DNA from: Paraliobacillus sp. PM-2
GTDB taxonomy: Bacteria; Bacillota; Bacilli; Bacillales; Amphibacillaceae
NCBI RefSeq assembly: GCF_001368815.1
Contig: NZ_CTEI01000002.1
Coordinates: forward strand, 671,560 to 735,559
DNA: 64,000 nt
Direction: 5' to 3'
Shown here: positions 46,289-54,181 of the stretch, in pieces
Position numbering within the stretch: position 1 is the stretch's first letter
Layout: each line of letters begins with the position of its first letter
The notes under the pieces: model-generated
The model's database searches: none
What the model saw: only the letters and a program-made list of their open reading frames with translations
Told to the model about the DNA's origin: nothing
Translations under genes and position numbers: made by a program

Positions 46289-46858
46289 TTATAAACATAT
46301 TAACTCACTGTCTATTTCTGTAATTGAAGTATTATCTGTTTTAAATCTTGTCATATCTTCAAATGGAGTATTTGTGATGTAACATTGTAAAGTCATAATA
46401 ACTGCACTATGTTTGACAATTGCAACATCTTCGGTATTATTATTTACTATTACTTGTAATGTAATTAAAACACGGTTCAACATATCTTGATAAGATTCTC
46501 CCTGTGGAGGTTTAGTGTACCTACGATTATTAAACCATTCATCAAATGCTAAAGGGTATTTTTCTTGTGCTTTTTCCCAGGTAAGCCCTTCCCATTCACC
46601 CAAATTCACTTCTTCTAACCCGTTTACTACAATATATTCAGTGTTAATAGATTCACTTAATATTTCTGCTGTTTTAATTGCTCTTTTTTGCTGGCTTGAA
46701 TATATTTTTGAGATTTTGTAATTAGACTCTACTATTTTTTCACTTAATTGTTCAGCTTGTATAATACCCTTAGAATTAAGCGCAACGTCTTTACTTCCCT
46801 GTATTTTACCTTCTAAATTCCATGCTGTTTGTCCATGTCTAATAAAGTATAGCTTCAT
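46289..46858 (-). CDS. Histidine phosphatase family protein
   Basis: A 189-residue phosphoglycerate-mutase-like phosphatase. The catalytic RHG motif is at residues 7-9 (FIRHGQTAW), the second arginine in YSSQQKRAIKTAE near residue 60, and the second histidine in VAIVKHSAVIMTL near residue 148. Such enzymes act on small phosphorylated metabolites (for example the CobC or PhoE types), but the substrate is unknown. ATG at 46858 with AGGAGT upstream. It is the most clearly enzymatic gene of the island. Confidence 0.85.
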   Translation of the reverse strand: MKLYFIRHGQTAWNLEGKIQGSKDVALNSKGIIQAEQLSEKIVESNYKISKIYSSQQKRAIKTAEILSESINTEYIVVNGLEEVNLGEWEGLTWEKAQEKYPLAFDEWFNNRRYTKPPQGESYQDMLNRVLITLQVIVNNNTEDVAIVKHSAVIMTLQCYITNTPFEDMTRFKTDNTSITEIDSELICL

Positions 46859-47002
46859 TAATGCTACTCCTTTATATTATAAAATACACTACCTATTTTG
46901 TTATGTAACATTTAGCTGGTTTCGCACCATATCCAAAGTAAATGCTTGTGTAACTATCGCTCTCCGTTAATGCAATAAGGAACATGCTTCAATATTAGTT
47001 AT

Positions 47003-47371
47003 TTAGTTTATATCATTTAAGTTTTCTTGAAATGTTTTATCATATGCTCCTACTGTTTTTATTGAAATTATTGGACTATTGACTTCATATCCTTGACCAT
47101 CTTTAGTATCAAACGAAATTCTATAAACATCGTCTTTAAGTATTAGGTTCCATACATTCCTATTTTCAACTTCAAGCATAATACTCTCTTTGGTTTGGTC
47201 AATTATTGTCAATACCTCTATATAATATTTAACACGATCTTCTTCTCTCTTTTCATCTTTTTGAATTACCTTCCCAGTAATTATCATAGTTTTGTCGAAA
47301 TCAACATCGTCTTCTGATGAACAAGCTGATAGTAACATTAAACAAATCATCAATAATACATATTTCCGCAT
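47003..47371 (-). CDS. Hypothetical lipoprotein
   Basis: A 122-residue protein with a lipoprotein signal; lipobox LLSAC, lipidated Cys17, followed by acidic SSEDDVDFDK. The mature domain is small and beta-rich (MIITGKVIQKDEKREED..., then SIMLEVENRNVW), possibly an OB-like fold, but no family is recognised. ATG at 47371 with GGGGGA upstream. Single-gene cassette. Confidence 0.7.
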   Translation of the reverse strand: MRKYVLLMICLMLLSACSSEDDVDFDKTMIITGKVIQKDEKREEDRVKYYIEVLTIIDQTKESIMLEVENRNVWNLILKDDVYRISFDTKDGQGYEVNSPIISIKTVGAYDKTFQENLNDIN

Positions 47372-47390
47372 AAAATCCCCCTAATAAATC

Positions 47391-47462
47391 AGTTCCCCTG
47401 TTCCTTAACCTGCCTTAATAGAGAAACAGCGTATCTGCTTATTGTAGATACACCCCCGTTTG
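47391..47462 (-). repeat. Intergenic cassette repeat, copy 7
   Basis: On the minus strand CAACAAACGGGGGTG and then CAATAAGCAGATACGCTG, CTATTAAGGCAGGTTAAGG. The same AACAAACGGG stands at the 5' exon edge of the group II intron. Divergent member. Confidence 0.45.
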
Positions 47463-47473
47463 TTGACGAAGAT

Positions 47474-48043
47474 TTAAATCGAATCAGCAATTTTCACCAG
47501 CTCTGTTTTTAATTCCTCAACATCTTCACTAAAATACATTAGTGACAAATTATATTCCCTCTTGTCCTTAAACCAATGTAATTCTGCACCATTCATTTCT
47601 TCGTTTATCTTAAACAAACCTGTGATACCATTTTTAATTTCGATTTCCTTGTATTCATTTAAATCAGAATACTTACTGTAATATCTATCAAAATTTGCGA
47701 CAGTGTAATTTACATTTGGTATTGCTGGTTGAACAATAGAACCTTCTTGCCACTTATCATCTTCCTCTACTGAAGGATATCTGATGGATGCTACAACTCT
47801 TTCCTTACTGTTTTTCCATCCAGTTATAAACACCTTTGTTTCTTCGTTCCTAAAAGGAAAATATGATGGATATTCCATCTCAAAAGGTATCGCTTCTTCA
47901 GCAATTTCCTTTTCCACTGGTACATATGTGGTATTGATATCCTCTTGTTCTACTTCAAGATTTCCAGTATCCAATGTTCCATTAGACGTACAAGCACTCA
48001 TTACAAGTAATATAAATGAAGCCAATAAAAACCTTCTGTACAA
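47474..48043 (-). CDS. Hypothetical lipoprotein
   Basis: A 189-residue lipoprotein: hydrophobic core then lipobox VMSAC (Cys18). The mature domain contains FEMEYPSYFPF, GITGLFKINEEMNGAELHWF and ends VEELKTELVKIADSI. The G-x-E-L-x-W-x-x-x-x-x-Y-x-L-x-L pattern resembles extracytoplasmic DUF4367-like domains, but I cannot name a family. The start is TTG at 48043 with GGGGTG upstream. Confidence 0.7.
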   Translation of the reverse strand: MYRRFLLASFILLVMSACTSNGTLDTGNLEVEQEDINTTYVPVEKEIAEEAIPFEMEYPSYFPFRNEETKVFITGWKNSKERVVASIRYPSVEEDDKWQEGSIVQPAIPNVNYTVANFDRYYSKYSDLNEYKEIEIKNGITGLFKINEEMNGAELHWFKDKREYNLSLMYFSEDVEELKTELVKIADSI

Positions 48044-48069
48044 ACTTACACCCCTTTCATCTGTTACAC

Positions 48070-48153
48070 TATCCTGCCTCGTTAGTTCAATAAGCTAGAA
48101 ATTGCGAGCTGTGACAACAGCAATTCCTTTTTTAACTAAAGCACGTATTAATA
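48070..48153 (-). repeat. Intergenic cassette repeat, copy 8
   Basis: On the minus strand GTGCTTTAGTTAAAAAAGGA, ATTGCTGTTGTCACAGCTCG, then CTAGCTTATTGAACTAACGA and GGCAGGAT. Both conserved ends of the family are clear. Confidence 0.75.
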
Positions 48154-48201
48154 ATAACTAGATTGTTAATGCTTTAAATCGTTAGAGCAGAGCAGTGAAA
48201 G

Positions 48202-48345
48202 TCATTTTGAAGCATCTTTATACATATCTTCATAGTCATTATTTAGATGAGCATCAACACTCTCATTTATTTCTTCTATTGTTAGGTTTGAATTTCCCTG
48301 TTTTGTTTGTTCTCTTTCAAAAAAGTAAATGCCTATTAATTTCTT
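48202..48345 (-). pseudogene. C-terminal fragment of an unknown gene
   Basis: An open frame of 47 codons (…FEREQTKQGNSNLTIEEINE…DASK-stop) with normal coding composition but no start codon. It begins inside the 3' end of the next upstream gene. Probably the tail of a truncated protein. Confidence 0.4.
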
Positions 48346-48578
48346 TTAAATACAAAACTTGAAACACCAGTCACCAAGCCAAATATTACTAAACTAAATC
48401 CGATTAAACCTGCTGAATTATTCGGATCAAAATAATAAAGGAAGAAGCCTGCTAACACCAGAAGTATTGAAAAGAGGATAATTTCCGTTCCTGTTTTGGT
48501 TTGTATTATTGGACTTAGAAAAATTGAAGACATAAAAACTGATACAACTGACCCTATTATTACAAATAGAATTGTCAT
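48336..48578 (-). CDS. Small membrane protein (80 aa)
   Basis: Not recognised. ATG at 48578 follows AAGGAGAG. The 80-residue product has about three hydrophobic segments (residues 3-22, 30-48 and 56-74) and ends FKRN. Its neighbour at 48600 is also a small membrane protein; the two may be co-transcribed. Confidence 0.65.
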   Translation of the reverse strand: MTILFVIIGSVVSVFMSSIFLSPIIQTKTGTEIILFSILLVLAGFFLYYFDPNNSAGLIGFSLVIFGLVTGVSSFVFKRN

Positions 48579-48599
48579 ATGTGTTCTCTCCTTCTGTTT

Positions 48600-48872
48600 T
48601 TATAATTGCTTTTTTCTGAATCCCGATCTTTTAAAACATACAAGGTTCTTGTACTCATTACTTAAAATCGATAGCTTTTTTTGATTATAATTTTTAGGTG
48701 TTATTACGAACTTTGAGATAAAAAACATAAAAAGGAATAAAAGACAGCTAATAATTGTGCTGTCACTTGTGACTATTTGTGAAGGAATAAATTTAAAATA
48801 AACCAATGCATTAAAAATATAAGATACTAAAAAGCCTGCGATTGAAAAACAAGTCAGGTAATTACCAAGCAT
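48600..48872 (-). CDS. Small membrane protein, possibly truncated at the N-terminus
   Basis: A frame of 90 codons from the ATG at 48872 with two or three hydrophobic segments and a basic C-terminal tail. The frame stays open and coding-like for about 23 codons upstream (…DKNAKIPKNRRR) but contains no start codon there. The ATG itself has only a weak GAAGAAG site. Either the protein starts here or the true start was lost. Confidence 0.5.
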   Translation of the reverse strand: MLGNYLTCFSIAGFLVSYIFNALVYFKFIPSQIVTSDSTIISCLLFLFMFFISKFVITPKNYNQKKLSILSNEYKNLVCFKRSGFRKKQL

Positions 48873-49119
48873 TCTTCTTCGGTTTTTAGGAATTTTTGCA
48901 TTCTTATCAATAATTAACGACTGTTGGATTTGTAGAACTAAACCATATTAGATCCCAACGGTAAAAAAAACAATAAAAAATTTTCTATTAACTCCATTAT
49001 TAGTTGGCACATCCTTTTATAAAATTTCACCATAAACAGCCATTTTTCCTTAATAAAACTTTGCTAGGGTTTCTCACCCGTTACTTAAATATCAATTTCC
49101 CTTTGTTTCATAATGCTTG

Positions 49120-49968
49120 TCAGAGAATATGCTCTTCACCTTCATAAGCAAGTAGAGGGTTATACATCATTAGAGCATGATTTTCAGTAATATACTCATC
49201 ATCTATTTGCTCTCCTTGACCGTTACAAACTTTTCTATAAATAGTGTTATGTCTTACATAGCCGCCCCAATGTTCATGCGTAATTCTATGGTCTTTTTCA
49301 TATACTTCATATGTCATAGTTTCAGGGTTAATTGCACGCCACTCTCCTACCAAATGTGTTTCAGTCAAATATAAGCAGAGCTGATAAGTATTGTTTGTTC
49401 TATTTAATATTTGCAAATCTAAATAATTATAAGCACATGTGGCTCCACTACCAAAGGGTTGAGTTCGTTTAGAATCAGGAAATACATCGTAACTGTGGCG
49501 ATGTCGTTCTATTACTGTTAGTGGTGTGTGGAGAGTAATCCAATAAATTAAATTTGATAGCTGACACAATCCACCACCTGTGCCTGATTTAAAAGTACCA
49601 TAGTGGAGCAGCATTCCCTTTTTGTAGCCTTTTCTCTTAGAAGTTTGACCAATAAGTTTCCAATAGGAAAAAGTTTCCCCTGGATGAATGATGATTCCAT
49701 TCACTTTGTTTATTGCGATTCTTAAATTAACAATCTTATTCTCTTGATACCACATTTCAACATCTTTTAGCTGCCTTCGTAAGATTGATTTATGTTTTTT
49801 TATTTGAAAGGGGTACATTTTTTTGTCAATGGTTGAGGCATATTTCTTGTTATCTATGTACCATTCAATTCTCCTCTTAGTTCGATAGTATTTTGTTCCA
49901 AGATATATTCTTAATTTACTTCTTCTTAGAGGTTTTATCTTTTCTGAATCTTCCCAGTTCCAATGCAT
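49120..49968 (-). CDS. VanW-domain protein
   Basis: A 282-residue protein with a VanW domain covering about residues 60-220. Recognisable segments are NLRIAINKVNGIIIHPGETFSYWKLIG and then GTGGGLCQLSNLIYW. The start is the ATG at 49968 behind AAAGGAGGG. No signal peptide or membrane helix is visible. VanW occurs in vanB operons but the domain is widespread and its function unknown. No D-Ala-D-Lac ligase or other van gene is nearby, so this is no evidence of glycopeptide resistance. Confidence 0.82.
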   Translation of the reverse strand: MHWNWEDSEKIKPLRRSKLRIYLGTKYYRTKRRIEWYIDNKKYASTIDKKMYPFQIKKHKSILRRQLKDVEMWYQENKIVNLRIAINKVNGIIIHPGETFSYWKLIGQTSKRKGYKKGMLLHYGTFKSGTGGGLCQLSNLIYWITLHTPLTVIERHRHSYDVFPDSKRTQPFGSGATCAYNYLDLQILNRTNNTYQLCLYLTETHLVGEWRAINPETMTYEVYEKDHRITHEHWGGYVRHNTIYRKVCNGQGEQIDDEYITENHALMMYNPLLAYEGEEHIL

Positions 49969-50121
49969 AATAACCCTCCTTTTATTCCACAACACTGCCC
50001 ATTAGTCTGATAAACAGTATGAATTGAATCCTGCTAACACCCTAATTTTACAATTGCTTTTTTATCCACTTGTTCAGTTATTGCACATGTTAGGTATGTC
50101 AACACTAAATTGGACACATTT

Positions 50122-50946
50122 TTAAAGGTTAACCGACTTGTATTCAGTAGGTGTTAAGTAATCTAGGGATCCATGAATTCGAATATGATTAAACCAATGA
50201 ACATAATCAAACAGTTCAAGGTCAAGTTCGTGTTGGTCAGTAAAATAAGCCCCTTTGACAAACTCTGTTTTGATAGTCTTGAATGTAGCTTCTGCAACGG
50301 CATTGTCATACGGCGTTCCTTTCTCGCTCAAAGAACGCTCAATACCAAACGTTTCTAACGCTTGGTCAATCAGCTGGTTTTTAAATTCGCTACCTCTATC
50401 CGTGTGGAACAATTCAAGGTGATGAAGATTGTACAGAACGGATGCAAAGGCGCGTTGAACTAAAGCAGCACTTTTATGAGGTCCTGCACTGTGACCAATA
50501 ATTTCACGATTATATAAATCTACTAAAACGCAAATATAATGCCATTTCTGCCCAACCTTCACGTAGGTTAAATCGCTTACAATTACTTTTAATTCTTCAT
50601 CTTGGTCAAATGCTCGATTGAGCGTGTTTCCAACTACTGATTCATTGCACGATGATTTGGACGGTTTAAATTGAGCGACTGTATATTTTGAGACAAGTCC
50701 TTGTTCTTTCATGATTCGTCCAATTCGACGTCGTGACACAACCCAGCCAAGTTTTTTTAACTCAACCTTAATCTTTCGTTGACCATAGTTATGACGACTT
50801 TTCTTAAAAATAGCAACAATCAGATCTGTTAATTCTTGATTCTGATCATCACGAATTTTTGCTTCGTAATAATACGTACTTCGGGCAATTTGCAGGACGT
50901 CGCACATTGCTGATACCGAGTATTTGTGACGGTTATTTCGGATCAC
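50122..50946 (-). CDS. IS3-family transposase OrfB (DDE integrase core)
   Basis: A 274-residue rve-type transposase. The catalytic DDE residues are in VIVSDLTYVKVG, ELFHTDRGSEFKN and YDNAVAEATFKTIKTE. An HTH_21-like N-terminal region contains RSTYYYEAK and SRRRIGRIMKEQGL. It begins with GTG three bases after the orfA stop. OrfB is normally made as an OrfAB fusion by -1 frameshifting, and its frame is open upstream of the GTG. Confidence 0.93.
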   Translation of the reverse strand: MIRNNRHKYSVSAMCDVLQIARSTYYYEAKIRDDQNQELTDLIVAIFKKSRHNYGQRKIKVELKKLGWVVSRRRIGRIMKEQGLVSKYTVAQFKPSKSSCNESVVGNTLNRAFDQDEELKVIVSDLTYVKVGQKWHYICVLVDLYNREIIGHSAGPHKSAALVQRAFASVLYNLHHLELFHTDRGSEFKNQLIDQALETFGIERSLSEKGTPYDNAVAEATFKTIKTEFVKGAYFTDQHELDLELFDYVHWFNHIRIHGSLDYLTPTEYKSVNL

Positions 50947-50948
50947 AT

Positions 50949-51233
50949 CTACTTTCGTCCCATGATCAGCGCGGTCTGCTTTAAAATATCATTTTCCATG
51001 GCCAACTTTTGATTTTCTTTACGAAGTTTGATTAATTCTTCTTGTTCCGGTGTGCGATTATCTTTTTCCTGAAACGATCCATTATCATGATACTGACGAA
51101 CCCACTTATCAAAGGATGAAGGGGTTAATTCATAGTCTTTAATTATTTCGGCACGGGGTTTACCAGATGCATGCAATTGTACCATCTGTTCTTTGAATTC
51201 TTTAGAAAAGCTTCGTCTCAATCTTCTGGTCAT
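50949..51233 (-). CDS. IS3-family transposase OrfA
   Basis: A 94-residue helix-turn-helix protein (HTH_8/transposase_8 type) with a leucine-zipper tail (EELIKLRKENQKLAMENDIL). The start is the ATG at 51233 with AAGGAG upstream; the longer frame lacks a site. It binds the IS ends and provides the N-terminus of OrfAB. Confidence 0.92.
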   Translation of the reverse strand: MTRRLRRSFSKEFKEQMVQLHASGKPRAEIIKDYELTPSSFDKWVRQYHDNGSFQEKDNRTPEQEELIKLRKENQKLAMENDILKQTALIMGRK

Positions 51234-51540
51234 TTTTAAAAACTCCTTGGCTTTTATTTGAACCAAGTCTAACTGACCTTAACTAACTTGTCCAATTAAG
51301 TGTAACCGATTCAGTTAGTAGAATAAAAGATTGTAATTATTTTTCTAAGAAAGATTGTTGTAATACTTTCATAGATTAATTTCATTAGTTTACCTTTTTC
51401 AAGACTATCAAGCATATATCCCTGCATAACCCACACTACTTCCCGATACTTAAATAATTAACAGGAAACATTAAATTCCTCCACTTCTTTTTCTACTAAA
51501 GCATGCATTAATTTAAGCGCAACATTCTACAAAAAAAGAT

Positions 51541-52074
51541 TCAATTATTTATATTTTTTTCGTGCTCAACTTCCTCAATTTTTTCTCGAGTCCCATCTTC
51601 TCTAATATAAAAAACTTCATTATCTTGTATTGGACTAATTGCATACCAAAACCTTTTATCATTTTCAACTTCCATAATTATTCCTGGTTCTTTGCCTACA
51701 AACACTTCAGTTATTGAATTATCACTAATTGGACCAGAATAAATATAAGGTGGTTGATGCATAGCAGACCATTTGACAGGGGTATCCCATTCGCTTCCTC
51801 TTGTATGTTTCCATTCCCATTGATTATCTTGTTTTTTGAAATAGGCTATAAATATTTGTTCTCCCCGCTCATTTTGCTCTTTAAATACAGCGATAGCATC
51901 ATCTTCACTAACTACATTTAACTTGGTATCAATAAGAGAATACGAATAATTCTTTTCTCCTACGTGTATTTCTTTTATTTTTTGATGAAAAAACTCTTCA
52001 AATGTTTGTTCTTTTGCACATCCAGATAATAAAAGTATAAAAAGGAAAAATCCAATGGCTATTTGTCTTTTCAT
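51541..52074 (-). CDS. Hypothetical lipoprotein
   Basis: A 177-residue lipoprotein with lipobox LLSGC (Cys19). The mature part contains EDDAIAVFKEQNERGEQIFIAYFKK and a W-rich segment WEWKHTRGSEWD, then VFVGKEPGIIMEVE. The layout, an N-terminal half reading like FxxxGxxxxIxYF and a C-terminal half with a VGxxxGxI strand, is common in Bacillus exported proteins of unknown function. ATG at 52074 with GGGAGAAG upstream. Confidence 0.7.
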   Translation of the reverse strand: MKRQIAIGFFLFILLLSGCAKEQTFEEFFHQKIKEIHVGEKNYSYSLIDTKLNVVSEDDAIAVFKEQNERGEQIFIAYFKKQDNQWEWKHTRGSEWDTPVKWSAMHQPPYIYSGPISDNSITEVFVGKEPGIIMEVENDKRFWYAISPIQDNEVFYIREDGTREKIEEVEHEKNINN

Positions 52075-52099
52075 TTTTCTTCTCCCCCCTACAAATACA

Positions 52100-52160
52100 T
52101 TACTACTCAGTTAGCGATTAGCAATAAACGCTGTGACACTAAAACTTCCGTTGGTTTAAT
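52100..52160 (-). repeat. Intergenic cassette repeat, copy 9
   Basis: On the minus strand AAACCAACGGAAGTTTTAGT, GTCACAGCG, then TTGCTAATCGCTAACTGAGT and AGTAATG, matching both conserved ends with changes. Confidence 0.6.
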
Positions 52161-52165
52161 ATTTT

Positions 52166-52573
52166 TTAAAAACCAAAAAGATAAACAACAAAAATTGAGA
52201 TGAATAATGTATCGATTACTGCCAGGTACAATCCAACATTGGATTTTTTCACTTTTGTAAGACTGAAATTATATAAGCTATGGTATAGACTTATTAGAAA
52301 TAAAATAAATGAAACAATAATTACAATTATGTTCTCTGTAATTAACACCGCAAATAAATAAATCAACCACCTTCGAAAGAAATTAAAAATCAATACAATA
52401 AAAAGCAATGAAATAGATTTTGGATCCACTTCCAACTCATCATCAGAGGATATATTACTAAGTCCTTTTTTTATATTTTTGAAATCCTTTAAGTAGTCGA
52501 TGTTAATTATCAATACAATTATGCAGTATATGATAATATAAATATCTTCATTACCTCTTAAAATCTCCCACAA
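52166..52573 (-). CDS. Hypothetical multi-pass membrane protein
   Basis: Not recognised. It has 135 residues and four hydrophobic segments (about residues 10-25, 55-80, 83-98 and 113-133), with a polar loop ISSDDELEVDPKS between the first and second. The start is a TTG at 52573 seven bases after GTGAGGTG. Confidence 0.6.
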   Translation of the reverse strand: MWEILRGNEDIYIIIYCIIVLIINIDYLKDFKNIKKGLSNISSDDELEVDPKSISLLFIVLIFNFFRRWLIYLFAVLITENIIVIIVSFILFLISLYHSLYNFSLTKVKKSNVGLYLAVIDTLFISIFVVYLFGF

Positions 52574-52612
52574 CTATAAACACCTCACTTCTCATTGTCT
52601 TATTGCTTTCCT

Positions 52613-52765
52613 TTAATTATTTCTATAATAATTGCCTATTTTTGCTCCGAAAGCTCCAACACAAAAAATAAGTGTTATTTTAAAAAAGAAATTAGTCGGT
52701 TTGATTATAGCAAAGATTATTACTGCTACTATTCCTACAAGAACACTAATTAATAAACCTTTCAT
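52613..52765 (-). CDS. Small membrane protein (50 aa)
   Basis: ATG at 52765; the product MKGLLISVLVGIVAVIIFAI... has two hydrophobic helices and ends GNYYRNN. No good ribosome binding site is seen close to the ATG; a GGAG 19 bases upstream belongs to the 3' end of a cassette repeat. Moderate support only. Confidence 0.45.
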   Translation of the reverse strand: MKGLLISVLVGIVAVIIFAIIKPTNFFFKITLIFCVGAFGAKIGNYYRNN

Positions 52766-52847
52766 TTAAAATTTCAAATGAAACTGCTCCTTTACTTTTG
52801 TACAGCATAGAATTTTTTTATTTACTAACCTAGCAATCTATTAAGAA

Positions 52848-53450
52848 TTACTTTTTTCTTTTCATAAATAAATACAATAGAACAATTACAAGTACAAACA
52901 ATATACCGTAAATAACCCTTGAGTAGATTTCCATATATTCTACAATTACTTCCCAAGACCCGCCTACTGAAGCACCTAGGTACACAAGAACAATATTCCA
53001 AATCAACGTCCCTATTGTTGTAAATAAAAGAAACAAACTAACATTCATATTTGACATACCAGCAGGAATGGAAATTAAACTACGAATTAAAGGCACGAAA
53101 CGACAAAAAAAGACGGTCCAAGGACCATATTTATCAAACCAAGCATCAGCCTTATGAATATCGTTTTTCGTTATACGAAGAATATGTCCCCATCTACCTA
53201 CAATCTTCTCTAACCTTTCTACATCAAGTTGCAAGCCAATAATATACAGAACAATAGCTCCAATAACTGAACCTGCTGTTGCTGAAATAATCACGCCAAT
53301 AATACTAAGTTTAGATGTGGTCGTCATAAAACCTCCAAACGTTAGTATCACTTCAGACGGTATAGGAGGGAAAATATTTTCAAAAGCAATTAAAAACATA
53401 ATACCCATATAACCAAACTCATTCATTATATCCGTTAACCAATTTTGCAT
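52848..53450 (-). CDS. DedA-family membrane protein
   Basis: A 200-residue DedA (SNARE-associated, VTT) protein with five or six membrane segments. The re-entrant motif FENIFPPIPSEVILTFGG is near residue 23, and FFCRFVPLIRSLISIPAGM near residue 115 carries the conserved basic residues. DedA proteins include undecaprenyl-phosphate flippases (UptA), so this one may recycle that lipid. ATG at 53450 with AAGGGGAAG upstream. It is one of few island genes with a clear family. Confidence 0.85.
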   Translation of the reverse strand: MQNWLTDIMNEFGYMGIMFLIAFENIFPPIPSEVILTFGGFMTTTSKLSIIGVIISATAGSVIGAIVLYIIGLQLDVERLEKIVGRWGHILRITKNDIHKADAWFDKYGPWTVFFCRFVPLIRSLISIPAGMSNMNVSLFLLFTTIGTLIWNIVLVYLGASVGGSWEVIVEYMEIYSRVIYGILFVLVIVLLYLFMKRKK

Positions 53451-53573
53451 ATTCTTCCCCTTTATTCTAAAATAGAAAAATCCTCGTTAATACAAGATAG
53501 AACTATCTTTGATTTTCATATTTTTCTTCTCCCATTGTTTCAATATAATCTCAATTTCATATATGAAATATTT

Positions 53574-54083
53574 TTATTCCTCTAACCATTTTTTTACTTT
53601 TTTATTCATTTCTTTTTGCAAATCTTCTATATTACCATTATCTTGTTGTACTAACTCTAAGTATTTTTCAGGGAACATATTTTTTAGAGATGATTGATAT
53701 CCATTTCCGTCTTGTGGTTCAATATATTCGATAACAGCATAACGCTCTTCTTCTTTCTTCAACTTAATGACAGCAGGCAAAGAATGACCTGATTGTTCTT
53801 CTGTACCAGTCGTTTTATTAAAACCACAATAATAAGACCACATATACACACTAAGCACCCCATCGGATTCGCTTGTACCATATATTTTGTGAACCTCAAA
53901 TTGCTTTTCTGTCGAGCCGTATAAAGACGAGTAATGCTCTATAATGTAATTTGAAATTATCTCATGCTTTTTTTTAGTAATGTGTCTATCTCCATCTTTC
54001 AACTCTATTGCATTACCGTTACAAGCTGATAAAAATACCGAAATAAATAATAAAATAGTAAACTTTAATATATTTCCTAGGAT
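53574..54083 (-). CDS. Hypothetical lipoprotein without a standard start codon
   Basis: The frame contains 142 codons from a TTG at 54002, but it is open and coding further upstream. There it encodes a complete lipoprotein signal (…LLFISVFLSACNGN), so the protein is exported and must start near 54083. At the proper distance from AGGAG (54094-54098) stands ATC, not a usual start. One missing A in the run after GTG at 54094 would restore GTG-AAA-AAG-AAT. The gene is therefore either frameshifted at codon 2 or starts at a rare codon. Function unknown. Confidence 0.55.
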   Translation of the reverse strand: MLGNILKFTILLFISVFLSACNGNAIELKDGDRHITKKKHEIISNYIIEHYSSLYGSTEKQFEVHKIYGTSESDGVLSVYMWSYYCGFNKTTGTEEQSGHSLPAVIKLKKEEERYAVIEYIEPQDGNGYQSSLKNMFPEKYLELVQQDNGNIEDLQKEMNKKVKKWLEE

Positions 54084-54119
54084 ATTCTTTTCACTCCTAT
54101 TATATAAATTTTTAACATC

Positions 54120-54180
54120 ACATTGTGCATTACTGCTTCTTTAACAGAACAACAATGCAATTCTTCAAATGCAGTATCAT
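54120..54180 (-). repeat. Intergenic cassette repeat, copy 10
   Basis: On the minus strand AAACTAACATGATACTGCAT and then GTTGTTCTGTTAAAGAAGCA, GTAATG, matching the 3' consensus loosely. Confidence 0.5.
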
Positions 54181-54181
54181 G

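Larger units (their letters stand above)
50097..51309 (-). mobile_element. IS3-family insertion sequence (IS150-like)
   Basis: About 1.2 kb with the orfA-orfB organisation. The ends are inverted: ACACTAAATTGGACA at the left and, read inward, ACACTTAATTGGACA at the right. Exact ends and target duplication are not resolved. Both open reading frames look intact, so the element could be active. Confidence 0.85.

Noticed and set aside
49120..49968. VanW gene as sign of vancomycin resistance.
   Set aside because: VanW domains are common in bacteria without resistance, and no vanA/B ligase, vanH, vanX or vanRS gene is in the window.
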